Shown: piece by piece, positions 27,201 through 37,300 of the stretch
Numbering within the stretch: position 1 is the first letter of the stretch
Layout: each line of letters begins with the position of its first letter
DNA from: Paraneptunicella aestuarii
GTDB taxonomy: Bacteria; Pseudomonadota; Gammaproteobacteria; Enterobacterales; Alteromonadaceae
Reading direction: 5' to 3'
Length of the DNA stretch: 64,000 nt
Assembly (NCBI RefSeq): GCF_019900845.1
Contig: NZ_CP074570.1
Location: forward strand, 2,356,001 to 2,420,000
Made by a program: the position numbers and the translations under genes
The notes under the pieces: model-generated
Databases searched by the model: none
What the model was told of the DNA's origin: nothing
What the model saw: the letters and a program-made list of their open reading frames with translations, nothing else

Positions 27201-30200
27201 TTACTCCCTAATGGCAAACTGGATCGTAAACAACTGACGCTAGATCTCATTACTGCTAATGCCGAAGCAGAAAATCAAGCGCCAGAAACGCCGGAAGAAA
27301 AACGACTGGCAGCCATTTGGCAAGAGCTGTTTGGCATTGAGCAGGTGGGAACTCAGCAGCAATTCTTTGAACTGGGCGGACATTCATTATTGGCTATTCG
27401 TTTAGCTGCCAGTGTACGTCAGGCGTTTGAGGTGGAACTGTCCATCAAGGATATTTACAACGCTGAAAATATGGCTCAAATGGCTGCCATGATCGCTAGC
27501 AAACAAGTGCCGAGCAAGCAAGGTCAGAGTGAAACAGGTGCAACCCCGTCTGAATCCGATATCCGTGCGTTAGATAGCAAAACCGCGCCATTGTCTTTCT
27601 CTCAAGAACGATTATGGCTACTGAATGAGTTGGGTTTTGGTACTCAATATCATATGTATGGCGTGTTGCAATTGCCTCAAGCCATCATTCAGGAAGAAGG
27701 TTTTGAGCCGGAATTATTACAACAGGCACTGAATCAGCTCATTGCTCGTCACGCCAGTTTGCGGACTGTTTTCGAGGAAGCGAAAAAGAAAGAACCAGAG
27801 CACGAACAAGAACAAACCTCATCGGCTTTTGTGCAACAACGCGTTCTGGATCAGCTTGATGTCGCTCTGGGATATGTTGAATTAAGAGCGGAACAAGATT
27901 CTTTTGACGAGTACATCCGCCATTGGATTGAACAACCTTTTGATTTGTCCCAGGCGCCATTAATTCGGGCAACGCTGATCAAAACCAGTGACGATGACTT
28001 GAGATTCGCACTGTGTATGCACCACATCATTGCCGATGCATGGTCGGTGAGCATGTTATTGAAAGAACTAAGCCAGATTTATCAAGCGCTTAAAAACGAC
28101 AATACCATTGAACTTCCTGAAATTGCTCGTCAATACACGCAATTTGCCCACTGGCAACGAGAAACCTTCAGCAATGACATTGTGGGGCGGGAATCGGCTT
28201 ATTGGTTGTCGCAACTGGATGGCTATCAAAACTTCGATGGTTTTAGTGATTTTCCTCGTAAAGTCGTTCTGCCCGGGGAACCCGCACCTGCAGGAAAACT
28301 GGTTAGAACCCATCTTAATGCCGAAACGTTGAATGCTTGGAAGGGCGTCTGTTCACAGCAGAAAATCACCCTCAACACTTTATTAATGAGCTCGGTTTAT
28401 ATTCTGTTAAGCCGTTATGCCAATCAAACCGATTTTTGCCTGGGTATGCCGGTCGCGGGTCGACAAGAAGCCGCATGGCAAGATGTGGTGGGCTGTTTCA
28501 TTAATGTGCTACCTATTCGCATTAAAACCGGTTTACACAACCATAACGTTAAGCAATTTATGGATGCCGTGCAGCAAGTTATTCTGGCGGCTCAGGAGCA
28601 TCAATCGTTCCCATTTGAGAAGTTGGTTGAAGAGTTACAACCTGAAAGAGACTTAAGCCGCAATCCGGTATTTCAGGTCATGGTAAACCATATCAATGCA
28701 GTACAAAGCCTCAGCATAGTAGGGCATAAAGCCACCATTGTTGATTTGGAATACGTTGCTGCTAATTTCGATTTGTCGATGGACTTTATCGAACACAGTG
28801 ATAACAGTCTGGAATTAAGCATTACCTACCGTACTGATCTGTATCGAGACAGCTCTATTCAACAGTTAATGAGCCATTGGTTGTACCTGATAGAACAGAT
28901 GTTGCAAGCGCCAGACGCTATGACGAACAGCCTGGAATTGCTCAGTGATGAAGAAAAGCAGCAGGTTTTGCTGGATTGGAATCAACCCGATATATTTGAA
29001 CCCGAGTCTAAAACAAAGCAGAACCGCTCTTTGTTGCAACATATCGCCGACAATGCCCGTTTATATCCTCAAAACACCGCGTTGGTTTGTGGTGCCAATC
29101 AGGTTAGCTATCAGGAATTAGAACAGCAAGTTGATCAACTGGCTGCCCACATTCTAAAACAAGAGCAAGCTAATGGTTTAATGGGTGTTTATCTGGATCG
29201 CAGTATTGAGATGGTGGTTGCCATGTTGGCTATCTGGAAAGCCGGAGCCACCTATGTACCGCTGGATCCGGAATTTCCAGCCAGTCGACTGCAATATATG
29301 GTTGAAGATGCGCAACTCAGCTGCATTGTCAGCCATTCAGCTTTGCATGCCAGTAATGATTTTTCCAATGCTCATGTCATCAATATTGATGCCGTTCTGA
29401 AACAAAAAGAACCGATTGAACTTCCAATACCCGCCTTGAATCACAACGATTTGGCGTATGTTATTTACACCTCGGGTTCAACCGGGCAGCCCAAGGGCGT
29501 TGCTATAGAGCATGGAGCGCTAATCAACTTCTTAAATGGGGCAAGCCAGCGTGTTGGTATAGACAAAAACAGCTACTGTCTAGCAGTGACAACCATGGCT
29601 TTTGATATTGCAGGTTTGGAGTTGTTTGCGCCTTTGATGCAAGGCGGCAAGGTGTATATTGCCAGCGTTGAACAAACCCGAGACGGCGAACAGTTGGGAG
29701 ACATTCTCAATCAACAACCCATCTCGCTGATGCAAGCCACGCCAGCAACCTGGCAAATGCTGCTGGATAGCCCGTGGCAGCCAAGATCTGATTTAAACAG
29801 CATGACTATTCTGTGTGGTGGTGAAGCTTTACCGAAAGGCTTGGCGCAAAGACTTACAGAGCGGTTTGGTCGAGTGTTCAATTGCTACGGCCCAACCGAA
29901 GCGACGATTTGGTCTCACATGGACGAAGTCCATTTTTGCGACGATGCCGTCACTATTTGCGGGCTATTGCCGGGCTATCAACAATATGTGGTTGAACCTG
30001 ACACGCTGCAATTGCAGCCTGATGGCGTTGTAGGTGAATTGCTGTTGGGTGGGGACAGTCTGGCTCAAGGATATTGGGGTAAACCGGCATTAACCGAAAA
30101 GCAATTTATTACTGCACCTTTCTCTGTAAATAACCAGCCCCCCAGGCTTTATCGTACTGGCGATTTAGTGCGAAGAATAAATGATGGCAGCCTGGCCTTT

Positions 30201-33200
30201 GTCGGGCGTAGCGATCAGCAGGTTAAGATCCGTGGTTACCGTATTGAACTGGGCGAAATTGAAGCGCAATTAGCAGCCATTAAACACAATCAGGACGCCG
30301 TGGTGGTGGCTCAGGCCGACAATAAAGGCAATCAATACCTGGTGGCCTTTTTGGTGCTTTCCCATTTTGCCAGTGACAGTGTCAAGGCTGAGTTAATCCG
30401 CGAATATAAAGCTGTGTTGTCGGAATCACTGCCTGCCTACATGGTTCCAGAGCATTACGTATTCCTCGACAAGCTTCCTTTAACGCCCAATGGCAAAGTG
30501 GATCGTAAAGCGCTGCAAAACCGTGAAAAACGCGATTTATATTCTCTGCAAACACTTGAGTCACACTATGTCGCACCACGTAATAAACAGGAAGCTGCGC
30601 TGTGCGCCATTTGGCAACAAGTATTGAATGTCCCCAAAGTGGGCATTGAAGATAACTTCTTCGCATTAGGTGGGCATTCTATTCTAGCCAGCCAGTTAGC
30701 CAGTCAGGTGCGCGCACAATTGAGCATCAACCTGACCATGCGCCAGTTGTTTGAGTATCCGACCATTGCACAGCTAATGCAGCAGCATGAGCAAAGCGCT
30801 TCGTCTTTGTTATCTCAAGAGCTGCCAGAACTGCTTCCTGCCAATCGTGAATTGCCTTTAAGCTTGTCTTACGCGCAACAGCGCATGTGGTTTATCGATC
30901 AGTTTGGCAAAGGTAGTGTTCAGTACAATATGCCTGCGGCTTTTTCTCTCAAAGGCGAAGTGCGTGTTGAAGCGCTTAAACGGTCTTTATTGGCGTTAAT
31001 TCAACGCCATGAAATCTTACGAACGGGCTTTATTACCGGGCGTCGTGATGTTGAGCAATATGTACGACAAGCTTTCGACCTGCCATTTGTTGAGCGTGAT
31101 CTTAGCTCTGAAACTGATAGCAGTACCGAATTTAAAGATAATAACCATCGCAATAAGCTGGAAGCCTTGGTTGAAGAAGAAATTCTGCGTGAGTTTGATC
31201 TACTTAACGAGCTTCCTATTCGTTTCTTGTTACTGAAACTTTCCTCGAATGAGTATGTTGCGGTTTTAACCTTGCATCATATTGCTGCTGATGGCTGGTC
31301 GTTAGAAGTTCTACTGCGAGAATTTAATCAGTTGTATGCGCAAGGTTTGGGCAAAGACCCGGCTTCTTTAGCTCAATTATCTCAATTAGCAGATCTTCCC
31401 ATCCAATATGCGGATTACGCCCAGTGGCAGAAGCAATGGCTAAACGACGAGTATCTGCAAGCGGATATTCAATATTGGCAGCAACAGCTTAAAGGTCTGC
31501 CGCAAATCCATAGTTTGCCGTTGGATTATCCTCGTCCAGCACAACAAAGCTTTCATGGCGATGCGCTTGTTCAACAAATCAGAGCAGAACAACTGCAAGG
31601 GATACACAGCCTGTGCCAGCAACATGAAACCACCTTGTTTATGTTCTTGCAGTCTGTGTTTGCGGTGTTACTTTCAAGATTCAGTAATGAATCTGACATT
31701 GTGATAGGCGCGCCCATCGCGGGCAGACAAAACGCTCAGCTTGAACAATTGGTTGGCTATTTTGCCAATACTCTGGTGTTAAGAAGTCATGTTGATGGTG
31801 AAACGTCATTTGCCGCGCTCTTGCACGCCAATAAACAAATGATCCTGAATGCCTATACCCATCAGGAACTACCGTTTGAAATGCTGGTTGATAAACTCAA
31901 TCCTGAGCGCAGCATGTCGCATAGTCCGCTGTTTCAAGTGGTGTTGGTATTGCAAAATCATGCTCAGGAAGCCTTGCAGTTACCGGGCATTGAATCTGAA
32001 CTGATGTCGATGAATTCACCCTTGGTTCGCTTCGATTTAGAGTTAGTGGTTGAAGAACCTTCGACTCACAATAACGGCTTAACACTGTCATGGCGTTATA
32101 ACCGGGATTTATTCGCTCGTGAAAGCATAGAACGCATGAGCGATGCCTTTGCCACGTTGCTGGAAGGTGCCATTCACCAGCCTGAATCCCCCGTTAGCCA
32201 ATTACCGCTGTTGTCGGCCGCTGAACGAGAACAGCTTTTGTCACTGGCAACCTGTCAACCGGCCAATAGCGAAAACCCGGATCATAAGATTTGTATGCAT
32301 ACCTGGTTTGAACAGCAGGTACAAGCAAATCCCGATAGCATTGCGTTGGTCATGCCTGACGAGAATGGTTCCGAAGTTGTCTTGGGAGACGTGAGCAATA
32401 CCGCGCAGAAACTTACTTACAGAGAACTGAATCAAAAGAGCAACCAGCTTGCTCATTACTTGCTAGAGCAGGGAATTCAAGCCAATGATTTGGTGGGGAT
32501 CTGCGTTGAGCGCTCTGCAGAGATGCTTATTGCGATACTGGCAGTATTAAAAGCGGGCGCAGCCTATATCCCGCTGGATCCGGATTACCCGCCAGATCGT
32601 TTAGCCTTTATGATGCAAGACAGCCAGGCTCGATTGCTGCTGTGTCAGGCGCATTTACATAATTTGCTGTCTTCCACTTCAAGCGACATTATGCCAATCA
32701 TTCTTGATGCTCAAGACATGAAGGAAGAACTGCAATCCTATCCGGACACCAATCCTGAACTCACTCTTGGCAGTGACAATCTGATGTATGTGATCTATAC
32801 CTCGGGCTCAACCGGTACGCCCAAAGGGGTGTTGGTGGAACATGGTAATGTATCGCGCTTGTTCACATCGTCGGAATCGTTATTCCAGTTCGATCGTCAG
32901 GATGTCTGGAGCCTGTTCCATTCCTTCGCCTTTGATTTTTCTATCTGGGAAATGTGGGGCGCACTGGCTTATGGTGGCAAACTGGTGATTGTACCTAAAG
33001 CGACAGCCCGAGATACCCGTGCATTTGCACAACTGCTATTGCAGCAACAAGTCACCATGCTATCGCAAATTCCTACCGCCTTTTATGGGCTCAGCCGCGA
33101 GCTGGCAAACCTGAATATTAGCGCGGATATTAACTCGAATATTAAAGCGCCTATCGCACATCATGTTCGTACCGTAGTGTTTGGTGGCGAAGCACTGGAC

Positions 33201-34319
33201 TACAGCCAGTTAAGCCTTTGGTACAGCATGTACGGCGATGACCATACCCAACTGGTGAATATGTACGGTATTACCGAGACCACGGTTCACGTGACTTACA
33301 AAGCCATTTCCAGTGCAGATATTAACCGCTACACCAGTAATATTGGTTTGCCGCTGCCTGATTTGTCGGTGTTTGTGTGCGACAGACATTTACAGCTATT
33401 GCCACAAGGTGTTGCCGGTGAATTGCTGGTTTCTGGTGACGGTGTGACCCGAGGCTATTTGAATCGCCCTGAACTGACCGCATCGCGTTTTGTGCATACT
33501 GACTTTGCTTCTGGCACGTTGTATCGAACCGGGGATTTAGTGCGTATTAATCAGCAAGGAAATCTGGAATATCTGGGAAGAATTGACCATCAGGAAAAAG
33601 TGCGCGGCTTTAGAATGGAACTAGGTGAAATAGAGTTTCAATTGTCTCGCCTGGAGCAAATTAACGAAGCCGTTGTTTTAGCCAAAGCCAATACTGACAG
33701 TCGCTACAGCAGTGACAAGCAACTCGTTGCTTATATAACATCATCTATCACTTCGCCAATAAATGTAAGCGAAAAAGAGGGTATGCGTAACCAGTTGATC
33801 AGCGAAATCAAGTCTTCACTGCAAGAGGTTTTGCCGGAATACATGATCCCGGCGGTGTATGTAATGCTGGATGCCATGCCGCTAACGCCAAGTGGCAAAA
33901 TTGATCGTAAAGCCTTGCCAGAAGTCGGCGATCAAGATCGTCAGCAACAAGAGTATGTTGCTCCGTCGAATACCATAGAGCGTATTTTGTGTGACGTGTG
34001 GCAAGAGCTGCTGCACGTTGAGAAGATTGGCGTTCATGACAACTTCTTTGCCTTGGGTGGCGATTCCATTCGCGCCTTAAGTGTTGTTGCCAGTGCTGAA
34101 AAGCGCGATGTGTACTTTAGCGTTACGGACTTATTTAAAACCCCGACCATTTATGAACTTGCTCACGCGATTGGACAGTTGCAAGTTATTAATGAATCCA
34201 TGATCACCTCTGATGAAGATTTACTGAGCCAGATTGAAGGACTAAGTGAAGAAGAGGTCGCGGCTATGCTAGATACATTGGATACCTTGGTAGAGCAGGA
34301 CGAGGAGGATAATGTATGA
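24249..34319 (+). CDS. Three-module non-ribosomal peptide synthetase (C*-A-T, C-A-T, C-A-T)
   Basis: A 3356-residue NRPS. Module 1: an N-terminal C domain (1-450) in which HHxxxDG is replaced by SGFQADT, so it is probably inactive; A1 (about 495-1000); T1 (GGHSL near 1042). Module 2: C2 with HHIIADA near 1257; A2 (about 1590-2090); T2 near 2140. Module 3: C3 with HHIAADG near 2342; A3 (about 2680-3220); T3 (GGDSI near 3268). The C-terminal tail LSQIEGLSEEEVAAML is docking-like. Specificity residues read against GrsA: A1 D-P-E-S-I-V-S-I-T-K, close to the lysine code DAESIGSVCK, so a basic diamino acid; A2 D-I-L-Q-L-G-C-I-W-K, the glycine code bar one residue; A3 D-F-W-S-V-G-M-V-H-K, threonine-like. 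No epimerase. The gene overlaps the next by ATGA. Codes were aligned by eye. Confidence 0.93.
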   Translation: MTHGYALSPELRHYWKLFEKTPNNARTIIRIQGSLHQDALKLALENVASRHEILRTHLALPENMIMPLQVIADEVPIHWFNSVTMVSERTDYSGLKDSHIKEQANVLFQKMHGSQIDSPAIQAQLIQVVAPDSEQNEYYLLLMLSGFQADTQTLYNLTAELAALYEQNLYGQSTLPLVSEPEQYVDIAEWQNEVMQSPDGETGKQYWRNLNFYEAAHTPIYPLHKRIPEQSKPDSTQFDFSIAEPQLLLSLQNLAQQYEISLPHLLFTAWQVLLYRLDKRSDLVLGYAQNGRDQEMASLMGLMTKTLPIKVNIKDELTFLQLLQQNKRSFDALETWQYCFDWQELGLNIDKHVDKNQETKTEHTPYYLPFAFEYSCSHAIHARENRFECIMPDAKFDTSDLRLSIIEDSANQTLSCRFTFDNNRISASVVQRLSGQFQALLEHLVSEPELTIGKLNILPKEQRDYLLYGVNSNRKDFLSDSPFYDSSHANDYLEHLCVHHLIDEQAQRYPQAIAIEFNGEQLTYAALQQRSNQLAHFLLDKGVQQEQIVGVLLNRSIDVLVSILAIFKAGATYMPVDVSYPEDRIHYMLDNSEAAVVISRSEFSSKVADRAIQSLELDGVNWNDFPDSAPEQTINTHQNAYVIYTSGSTGKPKGTLIPHRALLNHCLGIQDLYQFTPDDRVLLFVPFNFDPSLEQSIPTLMSGATVVMKGDETWPLADVSRIIAEQKLSVISFTPAYWHLLVQSWVGQLPREDIAHLRLISVGGDKLHPELVQQWMDFGLEHIRLLNSYGPTETTITPCIAELNTCPWQQYGIVSIGKHLPNRNAYVLDEYQQPVPFGCAGELHMGGESIASGYHKQPMLTAEKFISDPFCGDPQGKMYRTGDRVFMSEEGDFYFLGRVDEQIKIRGYRIEMGEIEKAIYQHPDIQEAAVAAMRINDKDLDKQLVAFYVSKSGQDLKRELQALAQNALPEFMRPSLWGQLSALPLLPNGKLDRKQLTLDLITANAEAENQAPETPEEKRLAAIWQELFGIEQVGTQQQFFELGGHSLLAIRLAASVRQAFEVELSIKDIYNAENMAQMAAMIASKQVPSKQGQSETGATPSESDIRALDSKTAPLSFSQERLWLLNELGFGTQYHMYGVLQLPQAIIQEEGFEPELLQQALNQLIARHASLRTVFEEAKKKEPEHEQEQTSSAFVQQRVLDQLDVALGYVELRAEQDSFDEYIRHWIEQPFDLSQAPLIRATLIKTSDDDLRFALCMHHIIADAWSVSMLLKELSQIYQALKNDNTIELPEIARQYTQFAHWQRETFSNDIVGRESAYWLSQLDGYQNFDGFSDFPRKVVLPGEPAPAGKLVRTHLNAETLNAWKGVCSQQKITLNTLLMSSVYILLSRYANQTDFCLGMPVAGRQEAAWQDVVGCFINVLPIRIKTGLHNHNVKQFMDAVQQVILAAQEHQSFPFEKLVEELQPERDLSRNPVFQVMVNHINAVQSLSIVGHKATIVDLEYVAANFDLSMDFIEHSDNSLELSITYRTDLYRDSSIQQLMSHWLYLIEQMLQAPDAMTNSLELLSDEEKQQVLLDWNQPDIFEPESKTKQNRSLLQHIADNARLYPQNTALVCGANQVSYQELEQQVDQLAAHILKQEQANGLMGVYLDRSIEMVVAMLAIWKAGATYVPLDPEFPASRLQYMVEDAQLSCIVSHSALHASNDFSNAHVINIDAVLKQKEPIELPIPALNHNDLAYVIYTSGSTGQPKGVAIEHGALINFLNGASQRVGIDKNSYCLAVTTMAFDIAGLELFAPLMQGGKVYIASVEQTRDGEQLGDILNQQPISLMQATPATWQMLLDSPWQPRSDLNSMTILCGGEALPKGLAQRLTERFGRVFNCYGPTEATIWSHMDEVHFCDDAVTICGLLPGYQQYVVEPDTLQLQPDGVVGELLLGGDSLAQGYWGKPALTEKQFITAPFSVNNQPPRLYRTGDLVRRINDGSLAFVGRSDQQVKIRGYRIELGEIEAQLAAIKHNQDAVVVAQADNKGNQYLVAFLVLSHFASDSVKAELIREYKAVLSESLPAYMVPEHYVFLDKLPLTPNGKVDRKALQNREKRDLYSLQTLESHYVAPRNKQEAALCAIWQQVLNVPKVGIEDNFFALGGHSILASQLASQVRAQLSINLTMRQLFEYPTIAQLMQQHEQSASSLLSQELPELLPANRELPLSLSYAQQRMWFIDQFGKGSVQYNMPAAFSLKGEVRVEALKRSLLALIQRHEILRTGFITGRRDVEQYVRQAFDLPFVERDLSSETDSSTEFKDNNHRNKLEALVEEEILREFDLLNELPIRFLLLKLSSNEYVAVLTLHHIAADGWSLEVLLREFNQLYAQGLGKDPASLAQLSQLADLPIQYADYAQWQKQWLNDEYLQADIQYWQQQLKGLPQIHSLPLDYPRPAQQSFHGDALVQQIRAEQLQGIHSLCQQHETTLFMFLQSVFAVLLSRFSNESDIVIGAPIAGRQNAQLEQLVGYFANTLVLRSHVDGETSFAALLHANKQMILNAYTHQELPFEMLVDKLNPERSMSHSPLFQVVLVLQNHAQEALQLPGIESELMSMNSPLVRFDLELVVEEPSTHNNGLTLSWRYNRDLFARESIERMSDAFATLLEGAIHQPESPVSQLPLLSAAEREQLLSLATCQPANSENPDHKICMHTWFEQQVQANPDSIALVMPDENGSEVVLGDVSNTAQKLTYRELNQKSNQLAHYLLEQGIQANDLVGICVERSAEMLIAILAVLKAGAAYIPLDPDYPPDRLAFMMQDSQARLLLCQAHLHNLLSSTSSDIMPIILDAQDMKEELQSYPDTNPELTLGSDNLMYVIYTSGSTGTPKGVLVEHGNVSRLFTSSESLFQFDRQDVWSLFHSFAFDFSIWEMWGALAYGGKLVIVPKATARDTRAFAQLLLQQQVTMLSQIPTAFYGLSRELANLNISADINSNIKAPIAHHVRTVVFGGEALDYSQLSLWYSMYGDDHTQLVNMYGITETTVHVTYKAISSADINRYTSNIGLPLPDLSVFVCDRHLQLLPQGVAGELLVSGDGVTRGYLNRPELTASRFVHTDFASGTLYRTGDLVRINQQGNLEYLGRIDHQEKVRGFRMELGEIEFQLSRLEQINEAVVLAKANTDSRYSSDKQLVAYITSSITSPINVSEKEGMRNQLISEIKSSLQEVLPEYMIPAVYVMLDAMPLTPSGKIDRKALPEVGDQDRQQQEYVAPSNTIERILCDVWQELLHVEKIGVHDNFFALGGDSIRALSVVASAEKRDVYFSVTDLFKTPTIYELAHAIGQLQVINESMITSDEDLLSQIEGLSEEEVAAMLDTLDTLVEQDEEDNV

Positions 34320-37300
34320 GCCAGAAGCCGTTATCCGCCGAAAAACAACGCTTGTTTGAACTGCTAAAAGCAAAAAAAAGCGCAACAGAGCAGGTTAAAA
34401 ACACAAAAGCGGCCTTTAAATCGGCTGAACCTTTTTCGCTTATTAGTGAAGAAGATAAAGCGCTATTACTAGAAAACAATCAGATTGATTTAGAGGACGC
34501 TTACCCGGTTGGGCAAATCCAATTGGGAATGCTCTATCATATGGAATTTGACGAAGTTCAACATGAATCAGCCGCTCAGGAAAGCGGCGCACCGCCTGAC
34601 TCTCTATCCTCAAATAATCATCCTCCGGATTATCATAACGTCACAACATTTCGGATGCGTTTTAAAGAAGCGTACCAGCATAGTGATTTCGTCAAGGCGG
34701 TGAATGCGGTTGTTGCCAACCAGTCCAACTATCGCACAACCTTTGATTTAACCTCTTATAGTGAACCTTTGCAGCTGATCCATAAGGCATGCCCAATTAC
34801 AGTGCCTTATGAAGATTTGCGCTCGCAAGAGCCGGCACAACAGCAACAGGTTATTCATGCCTTTATTGAGCGTGAAAACCTGAATCCGGTTGATATGACC
34901 TGTTTACCTCTGGTGCGTTTTTACATTCATCAGCTGGAAGACAATCAAGTCAGTTTAACCTTTACCGAGCCTCATTCCATTGCCGATGGCTGGAGTTTGC
35001 ATCTGGCCTTTGTGGATATTGTTGATGCTTATTTGAAATATCGCCAGCAACAAGAGGTCGTGTTCACTCAGCCTAAAACCTCTTATGCCGACTTTATTCG
35101 CGCCGAGAAACAGGCGTTACAGTCTCAGGAAGCGAAAACCTTCTGGCGCAGTCAATTGGCGGAATGTGTCACAACTGTGCTGCCTAAACAGGTAGAAATG
35201 GCGGTTTCCAGCCACTTACCTCAACAGTTTGAATTAAATACACACATAGACGCTCACCGCGGTCGCTTCACTTTGCCAGCCAACGTAGTTCAGGCGCTAC
35301 GAAAGCTGGTGCAACGAACCGGTTTTCCCATGAAAGCCATTTTCCTTGCGGCGCATTTCCGAGTGCTGAGTTTAGTCACCGGCCAACGTAAAGTCACAAC
35401 GGGGTTGAGTTTTAACGGACGCTTGGAGGTAGAAACTGCCGAGCAAGTAAGAGGCATGTTCCTGAACACCTTGCCGGTAACGCTGGATTTAACGGGGGGA
35501 ACCTGGCTACAGCTGATTGAACAAGCCCATAAAGCAGAAATGGCGATTGTGCCTTACCGACGTTATCCGGTGAGCGCGCTTACCCGTGAATTTAATCATG
35601 GCGCGAATAAGCAACAAGGCGATCAGATACTCTTTGATACTATGGTGAGCTTTCTGCATTTCCATTCCATGGAATCCACCATTAAAGACGGTCACGTTGA
35701 GATAGAGCCCACGGAAGACCTGTCCAAGTCCAATTTTGGTCTGGCCGGGCATTTCCACATGGACACCGAACGGGAAAACAGTATTCAGTTTATTGGTGAT
35801 GCGGATCTCAACAAGATCTCGCGCAGTCAGTTTTTGGCTATGCTCGATTATTACCAGCGCGTTATTGCACAAATCGCGTTTCATCCTGATAGCAGTTACC
35901 ACACGGAACACTTTTTGCCAAAGGCCGAATATCGCAAGCTGATGACCGAATGGCAGGGAGCAAAATTAGACTGTGAACAAGTGAATATTCCCGCCATGTT
36001 TGAGCAACAAGTGGCTCGAACACCCAATGCCATTGCTTTGCAGTGCAAAACGGGATCACTGACCTATCAAGCATTGAACGAAAAAGCCAATGCGCTGGCT
36101 CATTACCTGATCTCACAAGGTATTAAGCCCGATTCACTGGTGGCGATTTGCTTTGAACGAACATTGGATATGGTTATTGCCCAACTCGCCATATTAAAAG
36201 CGGGTGGGGCTTATGTGCCAATGGATCCCGCCTATCCCAAAGATCGCTTGGCGTACTATCTGCAAGACAGCAAAGCCGCTATGTTGCTGACTCAGGAAAA
36301 AGTGAAAGCCCATTTGTCTGAGATAGCAGAAGAGACATTGGTTATTTCTCTTGATGATCCTGCATTTAAAATGCAATTAGCCGCTCTAGAACAATCACAA
36401 GAGCAATCACAAAAACAACCACTAGAGCAAAACCCCAACTACGAATTTATCGGTCTTGCTCCCCATCATTTGGCCTACGTTATTTATACCTCCGGCTCGA
36501 CCGGAAAACCCAAAGGGGTGATGGTTGAACATGGTAATACGGTGGCTTTTTTGCAATGGTGTTTAACGCAATTCAGCCCGCAAGAACTGTCTCGCGTTCT
36601 GTTTTCCACCTCAGTGTGCTTTGACCTGTCCATATTTGAGCTATTCGTGCCATTAAGCTGTGGAGGCACAGTGGTATTGGTTGATGATGTATTGGAACTG
36701 ACGGCTTTATCAGACGATAAAGCCGATGAGCAAAATAAGGATCATTTGCAACAACTGACCTTAATCAATACCGTGCCTTCTGCCATAAAAGCCTTGCTGA
36801 AAACGGGGGATATTCCAGATTCCGTTACCACGGTGAATTTGGCTGGAGAGCCGTTATCGCAAGATGTGGTGGTTGCCCTTTATGCCCGTGGCGTAGAAAA
36901 GGTTTACGACTTATACGGCCCATCCGAGGACACTACCTACTCGACTTATTGCCTAAGAAAAGCTAACGGCATTGCCAGCATTGGCCGTCCTATCGCCAAT
37001 ACTCAGGCGTATGTGCTGGATAGTCATCAACAACCGGTTCCTATTGGCGTGCCTGGAGAGCTTTATCTGGCTGGAGCGGGCATTGCTCGCGGCTATTTAA
37101 ATCGCAAAGAGCAAACCGACGAGCGTTTTTGTTATTTGCCCTGGTTGCAGCTACGCGCTTATCGTACTGGCGATCTGGTGCGCTATTTACCTGATGGCAA
37201 TCTGGTATATCTGGGGCGCATGGACGATCAGGTCAAAATACGCGGATTCCGCATAGAATTGGGCGAAATTCAAACCCGGTTATTGCAGCAGGATATGGTG

